Part shown: positions 1-12,793 of the stretch, piece after piece | How positions within the stretch are numbered: the stretch's first letter is position 1 | Layout: every line of letters starts with the position of its first letter | DNA from: Paraburkholderia silviterrae | GTDB lineage: Bacteria > Pseudomonadota > Gammaproteobacteria > Burkholderiales > Burkholderiaceae | Reading direction: 5' to 3' | Length of the DNA stretch: 35,788 nucleotides | Assembly (NCBI RefSeq): GCF_004353915.1 | Contig: NZ_SMRP01000051.1 | Span: 1 to 35,788, forward strand | The notes under the pieces: model-generated | Told to the model about the DNA's origin: nothing | Seen by the model: only the letters and a program-made list of their open reading frames with translations | Database searches by the model: none | Program-made: the position numbers and the translations under genes

Positions 1-60
1 GCAATCCGCGAAGGTGGCCGTACCGTCGGCGCCGGTGTCGTCGCCAAGATCATCGAGTAA
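1..60 (+). CDS. tuf: Elongation factor Tu, 3' end only (partial)
   Basis: The first 60 bases read in frame as the last 19 residues of EF-Tu (AIREGGRTVGAGVVAKIIE) and a TAA stop. This is the highly conserved end of domain 3. EF-Tu carries aminoacyl-tRNA to the ribosome as a GTP complex. The gene begins outside the window. Being next to tRNA-Trp and secE fits the tuf copy usually found upstream of secE in betaproteobacteria. A second tuf starts at the far right of the window. Confidence 0.93.
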   Translation, partial: AIREGGRTVGAGVVAKIIE

Positions 61-96
61 GTTTTTGCCAGTCTCGTTGATCGACTAAGTGGTTTC

Positions 97-120
97 GGGG
101 TTGGCTTAGCCGCCAACCCC
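97..120 (+). other. Stable hairpin between tuf and tRNA-Trp
   Basis: A perfect 9-bp stem (GGGGTTGGC at 97-105 with GCCAACCCC at 112-120) closes a 6-nt loop. No T-run follows on the + strand, so it is not a canonical intrinsic terminator. It lies 10 nt before the tRNA and may protect the tuf mRNA end or mark a processing site in a tuf-tRNA-secE transcript; that role is inferred. Confidence 0.45.
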
Positions 121-130
121 AAAATGGTTT

Positions 131-206
131 AGGGGTATAGCTCAACTGGCAGAGCGTCGGTCTCCAAAACCGAAGGTTGGGGGTTCGATTCCCTCTGCCC
201 CTGCCA
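131..206 (+). tRNA. tRNA-Trp (anticodon CCA)
   Basis: A full cloverleaf can be drawn by hand. The 7-bp acceptor stem AGGGGTA pairs with TGCCCCT. The anticodon stem TCGGT (157-161) pairs with ACCGA (169-173) around the loop CTCCAAA, giving anticodon CCA at 164-166. The T arm contains GGTTCGATTCC. The 3' CCA is encoded at 204-206. Length is 76 nt. tRNA-Trp between tuf and secE is a typical betaproteobacterial arrangement. Confidence 0.97.
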
Positions 207-212
207 ACTTCT

Positions 213-236
213 CGCACCTGTGGTGCGTTGTTCTTT
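213..236 (+). terminator. Weak terminator-like hairpin before secE
   Basis: CGCACC (213-218) pairs with GGTGCG (222-227) around a TGT loop and is followed by TTGTTCTTT. The stem is short (6 bp) and sits just upstream of the secE ribosome binding site (AAGGTG). At most it would attenuate read-through from the tRNA into secE. Confidence 0.3.
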
Positions 237-244
237 AAGGTGTT

Positions 245-625
245 ATGGCGAATCCTTCCGTCGAAACTGTTAATACTTCCAGCGACAAGCTGATGCTTGC
301 GGCGGGTGTATTGTTGGTTGTGGCCGGGTTCGTAGGGTTCTACTGGCTCGGTAGCCAGGAGTGGTATGTCCGCGGTGCGGCGCTCGCAGTGGGCGTGATC
401 GCGGGGGTGGTAGTCGGTCTTCTTTCGGCGCCCGGCAAGAGCTTCATCGCGTTTGCCAAAGACTCGTACAAGGAAGTTCGCAAGGTCGTCTGGCCGACTC
501 GCAAAGAGGCCACGCAAACGACTCTGGTGGTCTTCGGTTTTGTGCTGGTAATGGCCATCTTTCTCTGGGTTTGCGACAAATCCATTGAATGGGTGATTTT
601 CTCGGCGATTCTGGGTTGGAAATGA
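245..625 (+). CDS. secE: Preprotein translocase subunit SecE
   Basis: SecE is the small essential subunit that clamps SecY in the inner-membrane SecYEG protein channel. The 126-residue product has the long proteobacterial form with three hydrophobic segments (about residues 17-33, 44-62 and 92-122). The conserved amphipathic cytoplasmic stretch FAKDSYKEVRKVVWPTRKE lies at about 70-88, and its VWPTRKE signature is diagnostic. The ATG at 245 follows AAGGTGTT with good spacing. The stop is one base before nusG, the universal secE-nusG pairing. Confidence 0.97.
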   Translation: MANPSVETVNTSSDKLMLAAGVLLVVAGFVGFYWLGSQEWYVRGAALAVGVIAGVVVGLLSAPGKSFIAFAKDSYKEVRKVVWPTRKEATQTTLVVFGFVLVMAIFLWVCDKSIEWVIFSAILGWK

Positions 626-626
626 T

Positions 627-1184
627 ATGAGCGATACACCGGCATCCCCGAGCGGAAAACGTTGGTACGTGGTGCACGCCTACTCTGGTATGGAGAAGAG
701 CGTGCAACGTGCGCTTCAGGAGCGCATTGAACGTGCCGGCATGCAGGACAAGTTTGGCCAGATCCTCGTTCCGACTGAAGAAGTGGTCGAGGTGAAGGGT
801 GGTCACAAATCGGTGACCGAGCGTCGTTTCTTCCCGGGCTATGTCCTGGTTGAGATGGAAATGACGGATGAAACGTGGCACCTCGTGAAGAACACGGCAA
901 AGGTGACGGGTTTCGTCGGCGGGGCGCGTAATCGGCCGAGCCCGATTTCGCCGCGCGAAGTCGAAAAGATCATGTCGCAGATGCAGGAAGGCGTTGAGAA
1001 ACCGCGCCCCAAGACCCTGTTCGAAGTCGGCGAGATGGTTCGCGTGAAGGAAGGTCCGTTCACGGACTTCAACGGCAGCGTCGAAGAAGTCAACTACGAG
1101 AAATCGCGCGTCCGGGTCTCCGTCACCATTTTTGGTCGCGCCACACCAGTCGAACTCGAATTCGGCCAGGTCGAAAAGCTATAA
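627..1184 (+). CDS. nusG: Transcription termination/antitermination protein NusG
   Basis: NusG binds the RNA polymerase clamp, suppresses pausing, and links polymerase to Rho or to ribosomal S10. The 185-residue product shows the N-terminal NGN domain (WYVVHAYSGMEKSVQRAL near the start, FFPGYVLVEM around 68-77). A C-terminal KOW domain follows (VRVKEGPFTDFNGSVEEV, about 133-150). Length matches the family (~180). The ATG begins 2 nt after the secE stop, so the two are probably translationally coupled. An intrinsic terminator lies just downstream. Confidence 0.98.
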   Translation: MSDTPASPSGKRWYVVHAYSGMEKSVQRALQERIERAGMQDKFGQILVPTEEVVEVKGGHKSVTERRFFPGYVLVEMEMTDETWHLVKNTAKVTGFVGGARNRPSPISPREVEKIMSQMQEGVEKPRPKTLFEVGEMVRVKEGPFTDFNGSVEEVNYEKSRVRVSVTIFGRATPVELEFGQVEKL

Positions 1185-1193
1185 ATCGAATAC

Positions 1194-1225
1194 AACGGAT
1201 CGCATCTTCGATGCGGTCCGTTTTT
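1194..1225 (+). terminator. Intrinsic terminator after nusG
   Basis: An 11-bp stem with one G-U pair (CGGATCGCATC at 1196-1206 with GATGCGGTCCG at 1210-1220) closes a 3-nt loop. TTTTT follows at 1221-1225, and the preceding AA extends the pairing. It separates secE-nusG from the rplKA unit, although partial read-through is common at this locus. Confidence 0.85.
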
Positions 1226-1375
1226 CCGCGCTTACGGTCCGCGTTATGGCCGTAGAGGAGCGCCAGTAGTCTAGTCGGCTGTAAGTGTCGCCAAAGCGGT
1301 TGGCACAGCGAAGATTGCGGTGAAAGCGCGCTACCACTCACCTGAACGCCCACGCGTTCCAATGAGGTTTTCAAC

Positions 1376-1807
1376 ATGGCAAAGAAAATCATTGGCTTTA
1401 TCAAGCTGCAGATTCCTGCAGGTAAAGCCAACCCGTCGCCGCCGGTCGGTCCGGCACTGGGCCAGCGCGGCCTGAACATCATGGAGTTCTGCAAGGCGTT
1501 CAACGCGCAGACTCAAGGGATGGAGCCGGGTCTGCCCACGCCGGTCGTGATCACGGCTTTCGCGGACAAGAGCTTCACGTTCATCCTGAAGACGCCGCCG
1601 GCCACGATTCTGATCAAGAAGGCAGCGAAGGTCGACAAGGGTTCGGCCAAGCCGCACACCGACAAGGTCGCCACGATCACGCGCGCTCAGGCTGAAGAAA
1701 TCGCCAAGACCAAGATGCCGGACCTCACGGCAGCAGATATGGACGCAGCGGTCCGCACGATCGCTGGTAGCGCCCGTTCGATGGGCATCGTCGTGGAGGG
1801 CGTGTAA
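1376..1807 (+). CDS. rplK: 50S ribosomal protein L11
   Basis: L11 binds the GTPase-associated centre of 23S rRNA and is needed for factor-dependent GTP hydrolysis and for RelA activation. The 143-residue product has the expected length. It contains the N-terminal proline-rich motif PSPPVGPALGQRGLNIMEF and the C-terminal rRNA-binding domain (KTPPATILIKKAA, then MPDLTAADMDAAVRTIAGSA). The ATG at 1376 follows an AATGAGGT ribosome binding site. The stop codon abuts the rplA start with no gap. In E. coli this pair is autoregulated by L1 binding its mRNA leader; I did not identify that site here. Confidence 0.98.
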   Translation: MAKKIIGFIKLQIPAGKANPSPPVGPALGQRGLNIMEFCKAFNAQTQGMEPGLPTPVVITAFADKSFTFILKTPPATILIKKAAKVDKGSAKPHTDKVATITRAQAEEIAKTKMPDLTAADMDAAVRTIAGSARSMGIVVEGV

Positions 1808-2503
1808 ATGGCTAAGGTTTCGAAGCGTCAAAAGGCACTCGCCGCCAAGGTCGACAGCCAGAAGCTGTACCCGATCGCGGACGCACTGTCGCTCGTGAAG
1901 GAATGCGCGACGGCGAAGTTCGACGAATCGATCGACGTCGCAGTTCAGCTCGGTATCGATGCGAAGAAGTCGGACCAGGTCGTTCGCGGCTCGGTCGTGC
2001 TGCCCGCAGGCACCGGCAAGTCGGTCCGCGTTGCAGTGTTCGCGCAAGGCGAAAAGGCTGAGCAAGCGAAGGCAGCAGGCGCTGAGATCGTCGGCATGGA
2101 AGACCTTGCTGAGCAGATCAAGGGCGGCAACCTGAATTTCGACATCGTGATCGCTTCGCCGGACACGATGCGTATCGTCGGTACGCTCGGCCAGATCCTC
2201 GGCCCGCGCGGCCTGATGCCGAACCCGAAGGTCGGCACCGTGACGCCGGACGTCGCCACCGCGGTCAAGAACGCGAAGGCGGGTCAGGTGCAATTCCGTG
2301 TCGACAAGGCCGGTATCATTCACGCGACCATCGGCCGTGCATCGTTCGAGCCGACTGCGCTGCGCAGCAACCTGGACGCGCTCCTCGAAGCGCTGACCAA
2401 GGCGAAGCCGGCAACGAGCAAGGGCGTGTACCTGCGCAAGGTCGCTGTCTCGAGCACGATGGGTGTTGGCGTTCGCGTCGACCAGTCGTCGCTGGCAGCC
2501 TGA
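1808..2503 (+). CDS. rplA: 50S ribosomal protein L1
   Basis: L1 forms the mobile L1 stalk that helps release deacylated tRNA, and it represses its own operon. The 231-residue length matches the family. Conserved blocks include the strongly diagnostic GPRGLMPNPKVGTVTPDVA (about residues 135-155). The C-terminal stretch KPATSKGVYLRKVAVSSTMG is also typical. The ATG starts immediately after the rplK TAA, so rplK and rplA are almost certainly cotranslated. Confidence 0.98.
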   Translation: MAKVSKRQKALAAKVDSQKLYPIADALSLVKECATAKFDESIDVAVQLGIDAKKSDQVVRGSVVLPAGTGKSVRVAVFAQGEKAEQAKAAGAEIVGMEDLAEQIKGGNLNFDIVIASPDTMRIVGTLGQILGPRGLMPNPKVGTVTPDVATAVKNAKAGQVQFRVDKAGIIHATIGRASFEPTALRSNLDALLEALTKAKPATSKGVYLRKVAVSSTMGVGVRVDQSSLAA

Positions 2504-2835
2504 TTGCTGCAATAAGCGTCGCAACAGTTTTGCCGCGTTGAGGCCTGAAAGGGCGGCAGCGCGGATTTAAAGGGCTTTGGGCGGTTGGGCGGTGGCAAGT
2601 ACCGCATCGCGCAACCGGTTGTCAAAGACCGTTGGCGGAAGTGCAGCAGTCAGGTGCTTCCTTAATGCAAAGCCAACGCAGATGGCGAACCCGAAAAAGT
2701 TTTGAAGTGTTGATGTGAGCAAAGCAGGTGGCAACACCTGACGATGCAAGCTGATTTACTCCGGACTGGTCGGTCGCCGTTGTTGAACGCGGCATTTGGC
2801 GCATTTGCGTTGGGTGTCGAATCTGGAGGTTAACC
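2504..2835 (+). promoter_or_regulatory. rplJ leader region (putative L10 autoregulatory leader)
   Basis: These 332 nt hold no convincing gene. In proteobacteria the mRNA upstream of rplJ is a long structured leader where the L10-(L7/L12)4 complex binds and represses translation. Length and position fit that. Directly visible is a perfect 6-bp hairpin with a GNRA tetraloop (CAGGTG at 2725-2730, GCAA, CACCTG at 2735-2740). A strong ribosome binding site, TGGAGGT at 2824-2830, precedes the GTG start. The full fold was not computed and a promoter was not located with confidence. Confidence 0.55.
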
Positions 2836-3333
2836 GTGCCACTGAACAAAGAAGGTAAGCAGGCCGTCGTGGCTGAAGTCTCCGCGCAAGTCGCGAAGGC
2901 TCAGACCATGGTGCTGGCCGAGTATCGTGGAATCGCGGTTGGCGATCTGACCAAGCTGCGCGCGAAAGCGCGTGAGCAGCAGGTGTACCTGCGCGTGTTG
3001 AAGAACACGCTGGCGCGTCGCGCTGTCGAAGGTACCCCGTTTGCTCCGCTGGCAGAGCAGATGACTGGCCCCCTGATCTACGGCATCTCGGAAGATGCAA
3101 TTGCTGCTGCGAAGGTCGTCAATGACTTCGCCAAGGGCAATGACAAGTTGGTCATCAAGGCTGGTTCCTACGAAGGCAAGGTGATGGACGTGGCAGGCGT
3201 GCAAGCGCTGGCCAACATCCCGAGCCGCGAAGAACTGCTCTCGAAGCTGCTGTTCGTTATGCAAGCTCCTGTCTCCGGCTTCGCGCGTGCTCTCGCCGCG
3301 CTGGCAGAGAAGAAGCAAGCAGAAGCTGCCTGA
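2836..3333 (+). CDS. rplJ: 50S ribosomal protein L10
   Basis: L10 anchors the L7/L12 dimers to the 23S rRNA stalk base and is the translational repressor of its own operon. The 165-residue product starts PLNKEGKQAVVAEVSAQVAKAQ and contains the conserved LAEYRGIAVGDLTKLR and YLRVLKNTLARRAVEGT motifs of the RNA-binding domain. A C-terminal helical tail binds L7/L12. The start codon is GTG at 2836, 5 nt after TGGAGGT; no ATG fits the conserved N terminus. rplL follows after 75 nt. Confidence 0.98.
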   Translation: MPLNKEGKQAVVAEVSAQVAKAQTMVLAEYRGIAVGDLTKLRAKAREQQVYLRVLKNTLARRAVEGTPFAPLAEQMTGPLIYGISEDAIAAAKVVNDFAKGNDKLVIKAGSYEGKVMDVAGVQALANIPSREELLSKLLFVMQAPVSGFARALAALAEKKQAEAA

Positions 3334-3408
3334 TTTCAGGCAGTCGAACAAGCAAGAGCGAGCGAAGATCGCTAGCTGTTTCCGAATTCAAATCTGGAGT
3401 AATTTCAA

Positions 3409-3780
3409 ATGGCAATCGCAAAAGAAGACATCCTCGAAGCCGTTGGCTCGATGTCGGTTCTCGAACTGAACGAACTGGTCAAGGCATTCGAAGAGAAGTT
3501 TGGCGTGTCGGCAGCTGCTGTGGCAGTCGCTGGTCCGGCAGGTGCAGCAGCAGCAGCTGTTGAAGAGCAGACCGAATTCACGGTCAACCTGCTCGAAGCA
3601 GGCGCGAACAAGGTTTCGGTCATTAAGGCCGTTCGTGAACTGACGGGTCTCGGCCTGAAGGAAGCGAAGGACCTGGTTGACGGCGCACCGAAGCCCGTGA
3701 AGGAAGCGGTGCCCAAGGCTGCTGCTGAAGAAGCGAAGAAGAAGCTGGAAGAAGCCGGCGCGAAGGCTGAAATCAAGTAA
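3409..3780 (+). CDS. rplL: 50S ribosomal protein L7/L12
   Basis: L7/L12 is the multicopy acidic stalk protein that recruits translation GTPases. The 123-residue product has three parts. The N-terminal dimerisation domain (ILEAVGSMSVLELNELVKAF) comes first. An alanine-rich hinge follows (AAAVAVAGPAGAAAAAVEE, about 36-54). The globular C-terminal domain carries the conserved factor-binding stretch VIKAVRELTGLGLKEAKDLV. The ATG at 3409 follows a CTGGAG ribosome binding site. It is followed by a terminator-like hairpin and 383 nt before rpoB. Confidence 0.98.
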   Translation: MAIAKEDILEAVGSMSVLELNELVKAFEEKFGVSAAAVAVAGPAGAAAAAVEEQTEFTVNLLEAGANKVSVIKAVRELTGLGLKEAKDLVDGAPKPVKEAVPKAAAEEAKKKLEEAGAKAEIK

Positions 3781-3798
3781 GTTTCAGTGCGCTGTGCG

Positions 3799-3831
3799 AA
3801 GGCTGGCGGTTTTTACACCGCCGGCCTTTTT
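3799..3831 (+). terminator. rplL-rpoB intercistronic terminator/attenuator
   Basis: A 12-bp stem with one G-U pair (AAGGCTGGCGGT at 3799-3810 with ACCGCCGGCCTT at 3817-3828) closes a 6-nt loop and runs into a short T tract. In E. coli a partial terminator at this position lowers rpoBC transcription relative to the ribosomal proteins. The stem here is strong but the T tract is short, which fits attenuation better than full termination. Confidence 0.7.
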
Positions 3832-4163
3832 GTGCTTTGTGGGTTCTGCGTTTTTGTGTTCGATTTTTCGGCGTATTGCCGAAGGCGGAGGCGGGATGCG
3901 GGACCCAGAAGCCAAAGAAAAACGTCTTACGCAGGGTGGATGCTGGAACGCCGCCTGTGCGCACGACGCTTCTCTTTGTCTTCTGAAGCGACTGCAGAAG
4001 GCAAGTTTGGTCGGGCAGCGGGCAAGTTATGACAAGCCGGTATCCGCTGCCGTCAGCCAGCGGTTGGTAGAGGCCAACCACCAAGCTTCCAGGGCTCGCG
4101 CAGCCATCGGGTCTCAGTCGGTGAACACTCGGGTCGTCCTACCCGCCGTGATTCGGAGATCGT
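3832..4163 (+). other. Long rplL-rpoB intergenic spacer
   Basis: About 330 nt without a gene I can support. Reading frames cross it, but none has a ribosome binding site or recognisable product, and one runs into rpoB out of frame. The spacer is where E. coli has an RNase III processing site; I did not identify an equivalent duplex. The end carries the rpoB ribosome binding site (GGAG at about 4155). Confidence 0.4.
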
Positions 4164-8270
<4,107 letters not shown>

Positions 8271-8291
8271 TCGGACTACGGAGAGAAGGCA

Positions 8292-11200
8292 ATGAAAGCT
8301 CTGCTCGATCTATTCAAGCAAGTCCAACAAGAAGAAGTTTTTGACGCGATCAAGATCGGTCTGGCCTCGCCGGACAAGATCCGCTCGTGGTCGTTCGGCG
8401 AAGTGAAGAAGCCGGAGACCATCAACTACCGTACGTTCAAGCCGGAACGCGATGGTCTGTTCTGCGCGAAGATCTTCGGGCCGATCAAGGACTACGAGTG
8501 CCTGTGCGGCAAGTACAAGCGCCTGAAGCACCGTGGCGTGATCTGCGAGAAGTGCGGCGTGGAAGTCACGCTGGCGAAGGTGCGCCGCGAACGCATGGGC
8601 CACATCGAACTGGCCTCGCCGGTCGCGCACATCTGGTTCCTGAAGTCGCTGCCGTCGCGTCTGGGCATGGTGCTCGACATGACGCTGCGCGACATCGAGC
8701 GCGTGCTGTACTTCGAAGCATACGTGGTGATCGAACCGGGCATGACGCCGCTGAAGGCGCGTCAGATCATGACCGAAGAGGATTACTACAACAAGGTCGA
8801 AGAGTACGGTGACGAATTCCGCGCCGAGATGGGCGCGGAAGGCGTGCGCGAGCTGCTGCGCGCGATCAACATCGACGAGCAGGTCGAGACGCTCCGTACG
8901 GAGCTGAAGAACACCGGCTCGGAAGCGAAGATCAAGAAGTACGCGAAGCGCCTGAAGGTGCTCGAGGCCTTCCAGCGTTCGGGCATCAAGCCCGAATGGA
9001 TGGTGCTCGAAGTGCTGCCGGTGCTGCCGCCGGAACTGCGTCCGCTCGTGCCGCTCGACGGCGGCCGTTTCGCGACTTCGGACCTGAACGACCTGTATCG
9101 CCGCGTCATCAACCGTAACAACCGTCTGAAGCGTCTGCTCGAGCTCAAGGCGCCGGAGATCATCGTCCGCAACGAAAAGCGGATGCTCCAGGAAGCGGTT
9201 GACTCGCTGCTCGACAACGGTCGTCGCGGCAAGGCGATGACGGGCGCGAACAAGCGTCCGCTGAAGTCGCTCGCCGACATGATCAAGGGTAAGGGCGGTC
9301 GCTTCCGTCAGAACCTGCTGGGTAAGCGCGTGGACTACTCGGGCCGTTCGGTCATCGTGGTGGGCCCGACGCTCAAGCTCCACCAGTGCGGTCTGCCGAA
9401 GCTGATGGCGCTCGAACTCTTCAAGCCGTTCATCTTCAACAAACTGGAAGTGATGGGCGTTGCTACGACCATCAAGGCGGCGAAGAAGGAAGTCGAGAAC
9501 CAGACGCCGGTGGTGTGGGACATCCTCGAAGAGGTGATCCGCGAGCACCCGGTCATGCTCAACCGTGCGCCGACGCTGCACCGTCTTGGCATTCAGGCTT
9601 TCGAGCCGGTGCTGATCGAAGGTAAGGCAATCCAGCTGCACCCGCTCGTTTGCGCGGCGTTCAACGCCGACTTCGACGGTGACCAGATGGCTGTTCACGT
9701 TCCGCTGTCGCTCGAAGCGCAGATGGAAGCGCGCACGCTCATGCTCGCGTCGAACAACGTCCTGTTCCCGGCCAACGGCGATCCGTCGATCGTGCCGTCG
9801 CAGGATATCGTGCTGGGCCTGTACTACGCCACGCGTGAAGCGATCAACGGCAAGGGCGAAGGCATGACGTTCACGGGCGTGTCGGAAGCGATCCGCGCGT
9901 ACGAGAACAAGGAAGTCGAGCTGGCCTCGCGCGTGAACGTGCGTATTACCGAAATGGTCCACAACGAGGACAAGTCGGAAGGCGCACCGGCATTCGTGCC
10001 GAAGATCACGCTGTACGCGACCACGGTCGGCCGTTCGATCCTGTCGGAAATTCTGCCGCCGGGCCTGCCGTTCTCGGTGCTGAACAAGCCGCTGAAGAAG
10101 AAGGAAATCTCGCGTCTGATCAACACCGCGTTCCGCAAGTGCGGTCTGCGCGAAACGGTGATCTTCGCCGACCAGCTGATGCAGTCGGGCTTCCGCCTTG
10201 CAACGCGCGCCGGTATTTCGATCTGCGTGGACGACATGCTCGTGCCGCCGCAGAAGGAAACCATCGTCGGCGACGCTGCGAAGAAGGTGAAGGAGTACGA
10301 CCGTCAGTACATGTCGGGTCTCGTCACCGCGCAGGAGCGCTACAACAACGTGGTCGACATCTGGTCGGCAACGTCGGAAGCGGTCGGCAAGGCGATGATG
10401 GAGCAGCTCGCGACGGAACCGGTCATCGACCGTGACGGCAAGGAAACGCGTCAGGAATCGTTCAACTCGATCTACATGATGGCCGACTCGGGCGCGCGGG
10501 GTTCCGCAGTCCAGATCCGTCAGCTGGCCGGTATGCGTGGCCTGATGGCGAAGCCGGACGGCTCGATTATCGAAACGCCGATTACCGCGAACTTCCGCGA
10601 AGGTCTGAACGTGTTGCAGTACTTCATCTCGACCCACGGTGCACGTAAGGGTCTGGCTGATACGGCACTGAAGACCGCGAACTCGGGTTACCTGACGCGT
10701 CGTCTCGTGGACGTCACGCAGGATCTCGTGGTCGTCGAGGAAGATTGCGGCACGTCGAACGGCGTGGCCATGAAGGCCCTCGTGGAAGGCGGTGAAGTCG
10801 TCGAAGCGCTGCGCGACCGTATTCTCGGCCGTGTGGCGGTGGCGGACGTCGTCAATCCGGAAACGCAGGAAACGATCTACGCTTCGGGCGATTTGCTCGA
10901 CGAAGACGCGGTTGAGACGATCGAGAGCCTCGGCATCGACGAAGTGCGCGTGCGCACGCCGCTCACCTGCGAAACGCGCTATGGCCTGTGCGCCTCGTGC
11001 TATGGCCGCGACCTCGGCCGCGGCTCGCGCGTGAACGTCGGCGAAGCCGTTGGCGTGATCGCGGCGCAGTCGATCGGCGAGCCGGGCACGCAGCTCACGA
11101 TGCGTACGTTCCACATCGGTGGTGCGGCATCGCGTGCGGCAGTTGCTTCGTCGGTGGAAGCCAAGTCGAACGGTACGGTCCGCTTCACGGCGACGATGCG

Positions 11201-12551
11201 TTACGTCACGAGCGCGAAGGGCGAGCAGATCGTCATCTCGCGTTCGGGCGAAGCCATCATCGCCGACGATCACGGCCGCGAGCGCGAGCGTCACAAGGTG
11301 CCGTACGGCGCGACGCTGCTGCAGCTCGACGGCGCGCAGATCAAGGCCGGTACGCAGCTTGCAACGTGGGATCCGCTCACGCGTCCGATCATCACCGAGT
11401 ACGGCGGTACGGTGAAGTTCGAGAACGTCGAGGAAGGCGTGACCGTGGCCAAGCAGATCGACGACGTCACGGGTCTGTCGACCCTCGTCGTGATCGACGC
11501 GAAGCGCCGTGGCTCGCAGGCCGCGAAGAGCGTGCGTCCGCAGGTGAAGCTGCTCGACGCGAACGGCGACGAAGTGAAGATCCCGGGCACGGAGCACTCG
11601 GTGCAGATCGGCTTCCAGGTCGGCGCACTGATCACCGTGAAGGACGGTCAGCAGGTTCAGGTGGGTGAAGTGCTCGCACGTATCCCGACCGAATCGCAGA
11701 AGACGCGTGACATTACCGGTGGTCTGCCGCGTGTGGCGGAACTGTTCGAAGCACGTTCGCCGAAGGACGCAGGTATCCTGGCGGAAGTCACGGGTACGAC
11801 GTCGTTCGGTAAGGACACGAAGGGCAAGCAGCGTCTCGTTATCACGGACCTCGAGGGCAATCAGCACGAGTTCCTGATCGCGAAGGAAAAGCAGGTGCTG
11901 GTCCACGACGGTCAGGTCGTCAACAAGGGCGAAATGATCGTGGACGGCCCGGCCGATCCGCACGACATCCTGCGTCTGCAGGGTATCGAGGCACTGTCGC
12001 GCTACATCGTGGACGAAGTGCAGGACGTGTACCGTCTGCAGGGCGTGAAGATCAACGACAAGCACATCGAAGTGATCGTGCGTCAGATGCTGCGCCGTGT
12101 GCAGATCACCGACAACGGTGATACGCGTTTCATTCCTGGCGAACAAGTCGAGCGTTCGGACATGCTCGACGAGAACGACAAGATGATCGCGGAAGACAAG
12201 CGTCCGGCAACGTACGAGAACGTCCTGCTCGGTATTACGAAGGCATCGCTCTCGACTGACTCGTTCATCTCGGCGGCGTCGTTCCAGGAAACGACCCGCG
12301 TGCTGACCGAAGCGGCGATCATGGGCAAGCGCGACGATCTGCGTGGCCTGAAGGAAAACGTGATCGTCGGCCGTCTGATTCCGGCCGGTACGGGTCTCGC
12401 GTTCCACAAGGCACGCAAGGCGAAGGAAAGCTCGGATCGCGAGCGTTTCGACCAGATTGCAGCGGAAGAAGCGTTCGAGTTCGGCACGCCGGAAACCCCG
12501 GCCCCGGCTGCAGAGCCGCAGCCGCAGCAGCCGCATACGACGGACGAGTAA
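8292..12551 (+). CDS. rpoC: DNA-directed RNA polymerase beta' subunit
   Basis: This is the catalytic largest subunit of RNA polymerase. The 1419-residue product has the N-terminal zinc ribbon (CLCGKYKR, then CEKCGVEV, about residues 70-88). The absolutely conserved NADFDGDQMAVH Mg2+-binding loop lies at about 457-468. The second zinc site spans CGTSNG and CETRYGLCASCYGRD, followed by GEAVGVIAAQSIGEPGTQL. The tail is proline- and glutamine-rich (PAPAAEPQPQQP). A ribosome binding site, GGAGAG, precedes the ATG. A strong terminator follows the stop. Confidence 0.99.
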   Translation: MKALLDLFKQVQQEEVFDAIKIGLASPDKIRSWSFGEVKKPETINYRTFKPERDGLFCAKIFGPIKDYECLCGKYKRLKHRGVICEKCGVEVTLAKVRRERMGHIELASPVAHIWFLKSLPSRLGMVLDMTLRDIERVLYFEAYVVIEPGMTPLKARQIMTEEDYYNKVEEYGDEFRAEMGAEGVRELLRAINIDEQVETLRTELKNTGSEAKIKKYAKRLKVLEAFQRSGIKPEWMVLEVLPVLPPELRPLVPLDGGRFATSDLNDLYRRVINRNNRLKRLLELKAPEIIVRNEKRMLQEAVDSLLDNGRRGKAMTGANKRPLKSLADMIKGKGGRFRQNLLGKRVDYSGRSVIVVGPTLKLHQCGLPKLMALELFKPFIFNKLEVMGVATTIKAAKKEVENQTPVVWDILEEVIREHPVMLNRAPTLHRLGIQAFEPVLIEGKAIQLHPLVCAAFNADFDGDQMAVHVPLSLEAQMEARTLMLASNNVLFPANGDPSIVPSQDIVLGLYYATREAINGKGEGMTFTGVSEAIRAYENKEVELASRVNVRITEMVHNEDKSEGAPAFVPKITLYATTVGRSILSEILPPGLPFSVLNKPLKKKEISRLINTAFRKCGLRETVIFADQLMQSGFRLATRAGISICVDDMLVPPQKETIVGDAAKKVKEYDRQYMSGLVTAQERYNNVVDIWSATSEAVGKAMMEQLATEPVIDRDGKETRQESFNSIYMMADSGARGSAVQIRQLAGMRGLMAKPDGSIIETPITANFREGLNVLQYFISTHGARKGLADTALKTANSGYLTRRLVDVTQDLVVVEEDCGTSNGVAMKALVEGGEVVEALRDRILGRVAVADVVNPETQETIYASGDLLDEDAVETIESLGIDEVRVRTPLTCETRYGLCASCYGRDLGRGSRVNVGEAVGVIAAQSIGEPGTQLTMRTFHIGGAASRAAVASSVEAKSNGTVRFTATMRYVTSAKGEQIVISRSGEAIIADDHGRERERHKVPYGATLLQLDGAQIKAGTQLATWDPLTRPIITEYGGTVKFENVEEGVTVAKQIDDVTGLSTLVVIDAKRRGSQAAKSVRPQVKLLDANGDEVKIPGTEHSVQIGFQVGALITVKDGQQVQVGEVLARIPTESQKTRDITGGLPRVAELFEARSPKDAGILAEVTGTTSFGKDTKGKQRLVITDLEGNQHEFLIAKEKQVLVHDGQVVNKGEMIVDGPADPHDILRLQGIEALSRYIVDEVQDVYRLQGVKINDKHIEVIVRQMLRRVQITDNGDTRFIPGEQVERSDMLDENDKMIAEDKRPATYENVLLGITKASLSTDSFISAASFQETTRVLTEAAIMGKRDDLRGLKENVIVGRLIPAGTGLAFHKARKAKESSDRERFDQIAAEEAFEFGTPETPAPAAEPQPQQPHTTDE

Positions 12552-12595
12552 GCTTCTGGCGAACGTGTTTCGCCATCCGCTGAAAGTGTCGGATG

Positions 12596-12630
12596 AAATC
12601 CGCCCGGGTCAACCGGGCGGATTTTTTTTT
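12596..12630 (+). terminator. Strong intrinsic terminator of the rpoBC unit
   Basis: A perfect 12-bp stem (AAATCCGCCCGG at 12596-12607 with CCGGGCGGATTT at 12613-12624) closes a GTCAA loop and continues into T residues to 12630. This is one of the clearest terminators in the window and marks the left limit of the non-housekeeping insert. Confidence 0.95.
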
Positions 12631-12793
12631 GCCCACGCCAACCGAGGCGCGGCATTTTGTCATGGTGTCCATTCGTACTCGCGACTTCCCTGCACAGGGT
12701 GGCCACCCATGCTAATGTGGCGCCTCGCGCGGCCCGCGCGTCTGTCGGACGGGCTTTGTCGTGTAACTTTTACCCATTCCGGAGGCGTGAATC

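Noticed and set aside
8310..12536. Very long minus-strand frame opposite rpoC (similar ones lie opposite rpoB and fusA)
   Set aside because: High-GC codon bias leaves the antisense frame open. The Arg/His/Asp-rich translation is typical shadow sequence and rpoC is certain.
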